NCBI GenBank assembly: GCA_030539415.1
Contig: JAUNSE010000058.1
Location: forward strand, 1-8,906
Length of the DNA: 8,906 nucleotides
Origin: Desulfovibrionaceae bacterium
GTDB lineage: Bacteria; Desulfobacterota; Desulfovibrionia; Desulfovibrionales; Desulfovibrionaceae
Direction: 5' to 3'
A model generated the notes under the pieces. That model worked only from the letters and a program-made list of their open reading frames with translations, had not been told where the DNA came from and did not search any database. Positions 6,394-8,906 of this stretch are shown one piece after another. The translations under genes were made by a program, and so were the position numbers. Numbering within the stretch: the first letter of the stretch is position 1; each line of letters opens with the position of its first letter.

Positions 6394-7071
6394 CTACCGC
6401 TCCCAGCGCTCGGGTCTGGCTTCTCCGATGCCCAGGAATCTGTCGTCAAAGGAGGTGAGCAGCGCCATCGAGACGGGCATGTACACCTCGTGCAGCTTGT
6501 CGAAGCGGCTGTTCACAGCCTGCTCGATTGCCACACTCATATCTCTAAGTGCATCTTGAATCTTGTCAAGCTTCACGGTCGGATACTGTCCGCCGCGGGC
6601 GAAGCCGGAGCTGCCGCAGACATGGCCCTGACCGGCTATGCTCGTGGGTATGCCGTAGGCGCGGCAGGTGATGGGTCTGGCCTCGTAGAGAACGCACTGA
6701 TTGCTGTCGTCGAGCAGGGGGCAGCGCACGCGCATTTCCGCGGCCTCGTGCACGATGGCCGCCTCTTCCTCGCCGTGCTTGCTCTCCATGTAGAGATTCT
6801 TCTTGATCCGGGCCAGCTGGCGGTCGATCTTCTCGGCCCGCTCAAGGATGGCCGAGCGCTCGGGACCGTAGTCGAAGGTCTGCCTGAAAGCCCTGTTGAT
6901 GTACATGGCCTCGACCAGAGAGAGATCGAAGAGGGCATGACAGCAGTCGCTGCAGCCGGAATGGCAGGTGACGCATCCGGCGCACAGATTGCTGACCTGG
7001 TTGAAGGCCGCGTCCACATAGGCGCGCAGACGCTCGTACTGGGTGAAAATGGGTGACAGATCCGGCACCAT
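6394..7071 (-). CDS. YkgJ-family cysteine-cluster protein (putative Fe- or Zn-chelating domain)
   Basis: The 225-residue product carries the CxxCxxCC-type cluster of the YkgJ family (Pfam PF03692, described as a putative zinc- or iron-chelating domain). Cysteines fall at C30, C33, C36, C40, C43 and C44, then C117 in RCPLL, C126 in NQCVLYEARP, C136 in ITCRAYG, and C152. The CPLL...C.LYE.RPxxCRxYG pattern is the best family marker. The middle (about 65-105) is a charged helical insertion and the C-terminus is helical. No export signal is visible, so it is probably cytoplasmic. I chose ATG at 7071-7069 because AAGGAGG lies 9 nt upstream; longer frames run into the ferredoxin gene and add unlike sequence. 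Biochemical roles in this family are poorly known; some members have been linked to metal or Fe-S handling, so the adjacent ferredoxin suggests a redox or cluster-related job, which is inference. Confidence 0.87.
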   Translation of the reverse strand: MVPDLSPIFTQYERLRAYVDAAFNQVSNLCAGCVTCHSGCSDCCHALFDLSLVEAMYINRAFRQTFDYGPERSAILERAEKIDRQLARIKKNLYMESKHGEEEAAIVHEAAEMRVRCPLLDDSNQCVLYEARPITCRAYGIPTSIAGQGHVCGSSGFARGGQYPTVKLDKIQDALRDMSVAIEQAVNSRFDKLHEVYMPVSMALLTSFDDRFLGIGEARPERWER

Positions 7072-7081
7072 TGTTGCCGCC

Positions 7082-7097
7082 CTCCTTGCACAAGGAG
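7082..7097 (-). promoter_or_regulatory. Hairpin that would sequester the YkgJ-like gene's ribosome binding site
   Basis: In minus orientation CTCCTT pairs perfectly with AAGGAG across a GTGC loop. The right arm is the Shine-Dalgarno sequence of the YkgJ-like gene, 9 nt before its ATG, so this stem would block ribosome access when formed. The geometry is seen directly; regulation is inference. Confidence 0.55.
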
Positions 7098-7128
7098 TGC
7101 CGCCGGACGAGAATCTCGCCGGCGGCAC
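7097..7128. repeat. Long near-perfect inverted repeat between ferredoxin and YkgJ-like genes
   Basis: GTGCCGCCGG (7097-7106) is the exact reverse complement of CCGGCGGCAC (7119-7128), and CGAGA/TCTCG (7108-7112 with 7114-7118) continues the symmetry inside, with one unpaired A. No T-run follows on the minus strand. It abuts the ribosome-binding-site hairpin. In minus orientation its left arm (TGCCGCC at 7127-7121) could alternatively pair with GGCGGCA at 7081-7075, just after the Shine-Dalgarno sequence. Confidence 0.75.
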
Positions 7129-7133
7129 CCGCA

Positions 7134-7157
7134 GAAAAATCAGGCCTGTTGGGCCTA
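7134..7157 (-). terminator. Small intrinsic terminator after the ferredoxin gene
   Basis: In minus orientation AGGCC-CAACA-GGCCT is followed by GA and then five T residues, starting 4 bp after the ferredoxin stop codon. The stem is short (5 bp), so read-through into the YkgJ-like gene is likely. It would let the ferredoxin be made in excess of the downstream proteins. Confidence 0.6.
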
Positions 7158-7160
7158 TGA

Positions 7161-7349
7161 TTACATTTCCTTGACTTCGATGCAATCCTGGGCGCAGACT
7201 TCCACACAGGACTCGCAGCCGAGGCACTCTTCAGCGTTGCTGGGCTCGGATTTGCCATCCTTCAGCTCGTAGACTTCGACGGGACAGACGTCGACGCACT
7301 CGCCACAGCCCACGCACTTCTCGGTATCAACAACGACTTCGTAAGACAT
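7161..7349 (-). CDS. Small 2x[4Fe-4S] ferredoxin, 62 aa
   Basis: This is a low-molecular-weight electron carrier of the cytoplasm, typical of anaerobes. The 62-residue acidic protein has two full cluster-binding motifs: C12, C15, C18 and C22 followed by Pro (CVGCGECVDVCP), and C42, C45, C48 and C52 (CLGCESCVEVC). In ferredoxins of this fold the fourth cysteine of each motif ligates the other cluster. The second motif lacks the usual Pro after its last cysteine and has an additional cysteine at C56. I chose ATG at 7349-7347, with GGAGG at 7359-7355 and 5 nt spacing; a TTG at 7361 overlaps the region upstream of that site. It has its own promoter about 60-90 bp upstream and a small terminator behind it, and it leads the YkgJ-like/143-aa/TPR cluster. 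Family assignment is firm; its redox partner is unknown. Confidence 0.95.
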   Translation of the reverse strand: MSYEVVVDTEKCVGCGECVDVCPVEVYELKDGKSEPSNAEECLGCESCVEVCAQDCIEVKEM

Positions 7350-7387
7350 GATTTCCTCCAATGGGGTCAGAGACCAATTTTTGTTTC

Positions 7388-7406
7388 ATACGGATTGGCT
7401 CCGTAT
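7388..7406. promoter_or_regulatory. Palindrome over the predicted ferredoxin transcription start (candidate operator)
   Basis: ATACGG (7388-7393) and CCGTAT (7401-7406) form a perfect 6-6 inverted repeat with a 7-bp spacer. It begins at the predicted start site of the promoter at 7413-7441, a position where a bound repressor would block transcription. As RNA it would be a hairpin at the very 5' end of the ferredoxin mRNA. It does not match operator consensus sequences I can recall (Fur, Rex, HcpR). Confidence 0.5.
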
Positions 7407-7412
7407 TACTCA

Positions 7413-7441
7413 AGTATCAAGAAATCAAAGCAAGGTGTCAA
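7413..7441 (-). promoter_or_regulatory. Sigma-70-type promoter of the ferredoxin gene
   Basis: In minus orientation a perfect -35 box TTGACA (7441-7436) is followed after 17 bp by GATACT (7418-7413), which matches four of six consensus -10 bases. Start of transcription is predicted near 7406, giving a leader of about 57 nt before the ferredoxin ATG. It is the best promoter in the window. Confidence 0.7.
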
Positions 7442-7470
7442 GAGAGTAATCCCCTAGCCTGACAGTCGAA

Positions 7471-7495
7471 ATTGAAAATGAAACCAATTTTCAAT
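7471..7495. promoter_or_regulatory. Perfect 9-9 inverted repeat upstream of the ferredoxin promoter
   Basis: ATTGAAAAT (7471-7479) and ATTTTCAAT (7487-7495) are exact reverse complements separated by GAAACCA. The centre lies about 77 bp upstream of the predicted start, a typical activator position. A second, weaker repeat, GTTTC/GAAAC (7502-7506 with 7515-7519), is adjacent. It is probably a regulator-binding site; the regulator is unknown. Confidence 0.55.
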
Positions 7496-7522
7496 AACCA
7501 CGTTTCCAATATCTGAAACACT

Positions 7523-7591
7523 ATTCTGCATGATTTTTTTCTGGGCGATATTTGATTTCAATGAAAATGTGACAAAAAATCCATGCAGAAT
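7523..7591. repeat. Imperfect 17-bp inverted repeat with 34-bp loop
   Basis: ATTCTGCATG plus ATTTTTT (7523-7539) pairs with AAAAAAT, one unpaired C, then CATGCAGAAT (7574-7591). The stem is 17 bp with a single bulge and encloses 34 bases. No T-run follows either arm in the orientation needed for a terminator. It could be a cruciform-forming site, a degenerate mobile-element relic or the stem of a small RNA; none is proven. Confidence 0.6.
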
Positions 7592-7913
7592 CCTCTCTTT
7601 GCGTATTTATCTCATTGAATGAAAAAAACCTGTTCCCCAAAAAGCGACATTCTCCGTGATACAGGCATGGCATTTGAAATCGCTTTCGGCTGCGGGAAAA
7701 CCGCCTGATTCAACTTTGCGCGGCCATCAGGAAACCAATATGTAACGGAATTTTTTCAGAAACAGAACGTGTGTCCGCAACCGGCCTAACTCCGCTTCGC
7801 CGGCGCGGATCCGCCCGCCCTTCTCTTCGGATGCAGACGGCTCTGGGCAGTCGTTTGCCCATGCCCCGGCCGATGCTTGCGCCGTCCTTACGCTGGTTCT
7901 GCCGGACTGCCTG

Positions 7914-7984
7914 AAGCCCCCGCTCCGGGGGCTTACGCAAGGAGCGGGGCGAATGCCGGTCCTCCGGATCATCCGCCCCGCTCC
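7914..7984. other. Paired GC hairpins with exchangeable arms downstream of the HtrA gene
   Basis: Hairpin 1 is AAGCCCCCG-CTC-CGGGGGCTT (7914-7934, 9-bp stem). Hairpin 2 is GGAGCGGGGCG (7941-7951) with CGCCCCGCTCC (7974-7984), an 11-bp stem whose loop contains a further CCGG-TCCT-CCGG helix. CCCCGCTCC occurs in both hairpins (7918-7926 and 7976-7984), and its complement GGAGCGGGG (7941-7949) lies between, so the middle segment can pair with either. On the plus strand a TTATTTTTTT run (7998-8007) follows 13 bases after hairpin 2; on the minus strand neither hairpin has a U-tract. They probably form the 3' end of the HtrA transcript, or terminate an unknown plus-strand RNA. Confidence 0.55.
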
Positions 7985-8022
7985 GCGCTGCCGCGTCTTA
8001 TTTTTTTGAAAAAACGGATTGT

Positions 8023-8906
<884 letters not shown>

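Larger units (their letters stand above)
7370..7739 (+). repeat. Dispersed GAAACCAAT direct repeats
   Basis: GAAACCAAT occurs exactly at 7480-7488 and 7731-7739, with a one-mismatch copy, GAGACCAAT, at 7370-7378. The copies at 7370 and 7480 share a longer context (GARACCAATTTT), while the copy at 7731 continues AT. They lie in the ferredoxin leader, in the spacer of the 9-9 palindrome, and at the far edge of the AT-rich stretch. They may be regulator half-sites; chance is possible in a biased sequence. Confidence 0.35.
7350..8022. other. Long non-coding region between the ferredoxin and HtrA genes
   Basis: No convincing gene is present in these roughly 670 bases. The part from about 7370 to 7680 is clearly AT-rich compared with the rest of the window and holds the ferredoxin promoter plus several inverted and direct repeats. 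From about 7680 to 7990 the composition returns to GC-rich and contains hairpins: GCGG-GAAAA-CCGC (7692-7704), CCTGAT/ATCAGG (7704-7709 with 7726-7731), GGGCA/TGCCC (7845-7849 with 7856-7860), and the pair at 7914-7984. A T7-G-A6 run at 8001-8014 lies just beyond the HtrA stop. Open frames here of about 80 codons lack a good ribosome binding site and a protein-like composition. I found no tRNA, tmRNA or SRP RNA hallmark. Confidence 0.7.

Noticed and set aside
5944..7056. Plus-strand open frame of 370 codons
   Set aside because: It lies opposite the YkgJ-like and 143-aa genes, which have ribosome binding sites and, for the former, a diagnostic cysteine pattern.
7541..7579. Plus-strand promoter TTGATT-17-AAAAAT (7551-7579) driving a small RNA
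   Set aside because: Both boxes are only four-of-six matches in AT-rich DNA where such pairs arise by chance; no discrete product can be supported.
7489..7739. A 240-bp mobile element flanked by 9-bp GAAACCAAT target duplications
   Set aside because: The two copies are exact, but the enclosed ends show no terminal inverted repeats, and a third near-copy at 7370 suggests a dispersed motif instead of a target duplication.
7710..7972. Two overlapping minus-strand frames of about 80 codons
   Set aside because: They lack good ribosome binding sites and a protein-like composition, and cover the hairpin-rich segment downstream of the HtrA gene; most likely non-coding.
7350..8022. CRISPR array or tRNA/tmRNA gene in the long gap
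   Set aside because: Repeats are short, irregularly spaced and few; no cloverleaf, CCA end or tag-coding sequence was seen.

Overview
The window is GC-rich bacterial DNA with nine protein genes. Eight lie on the minus strand and one, an exonuclease III gene, on the plus strand. The mix of an anaerobe-type 2x[4Fe-4S] ferredoxin, a CxxCxxCC-type cysteine-cluster protein, HflKC, a cobalamin lower-ligand gene and HtrA suggests an anaerobic Gram-negative bacterium. A sulfate reducer of the Desulfovibrio group fits best, but that is inference from gene content and protein style; no rRNA or other phylogenetic marker is present. The outer-membrane lipoprotein signal on the transglycosylase supports a diderm cell.

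Layout from left to right. (1) Positions 1-4019, minus strand, read hflK > hflC > mltB-type lytic transglycosylase > cobT. hflC starts on the base after the hflK stop, the transglycosylase starts 9 bp after hflC, and cobT follows 68 bp later and runs off the left edge. This looks like one operon joining FtsH-protease modulators, a murein hydrolase and a cobalamin gene. (2) Positions 4020-4276 are the divergent gap between hflK and the exonuclease gene. (3) Positions 4277-5083, plus strand, are exonuclease III, converging on a strong hairpin terminator at 5117-5159 that is oriented mainly for the minus-strand genes. (4) Positions 5198-7349, minus strand, read ferredoxin > YkgJ-like Cys-cluster protein > unrecognised 143-aa protein > five-repeat TPR protein. 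Gaps are 89, 45 and 83 bp, and each contains a GC-rich inverted repeat. A good promoter lies upstream of the ferredoxin and the strong terminator closes the cluster, although a second, weaker terminator follows the ferredoxin. (5) Positions 7350-8022 are a long non-coding stretch. Its ferredoxin-proximal half is visibly AT-rich and packed with inverted and direct repeats. Its other half is GC-rich and holds two hairpins whose arms can swap partners. (6) Positions 8023-8906, minus strand, are the C-terminal part of an HtrA/DegP-type serine protease with two PDZ domains, cut by the right edge.

I found no clearly new defence or mobile system. The parts I could not explain are the ferredoxin-led four-gene cluster, whose middle gene has no function I recognise, and the dense repeat and hairpin architecture around it. 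This includes a hairpin that would hide the ribosome binding site of the YkgJ-like gene, a palindrome on the predicted ferredoxin transcription start, a roughly 70-bp imperfect inverted repeat, and a three-segment alternative-pairing element next to the protease gene.
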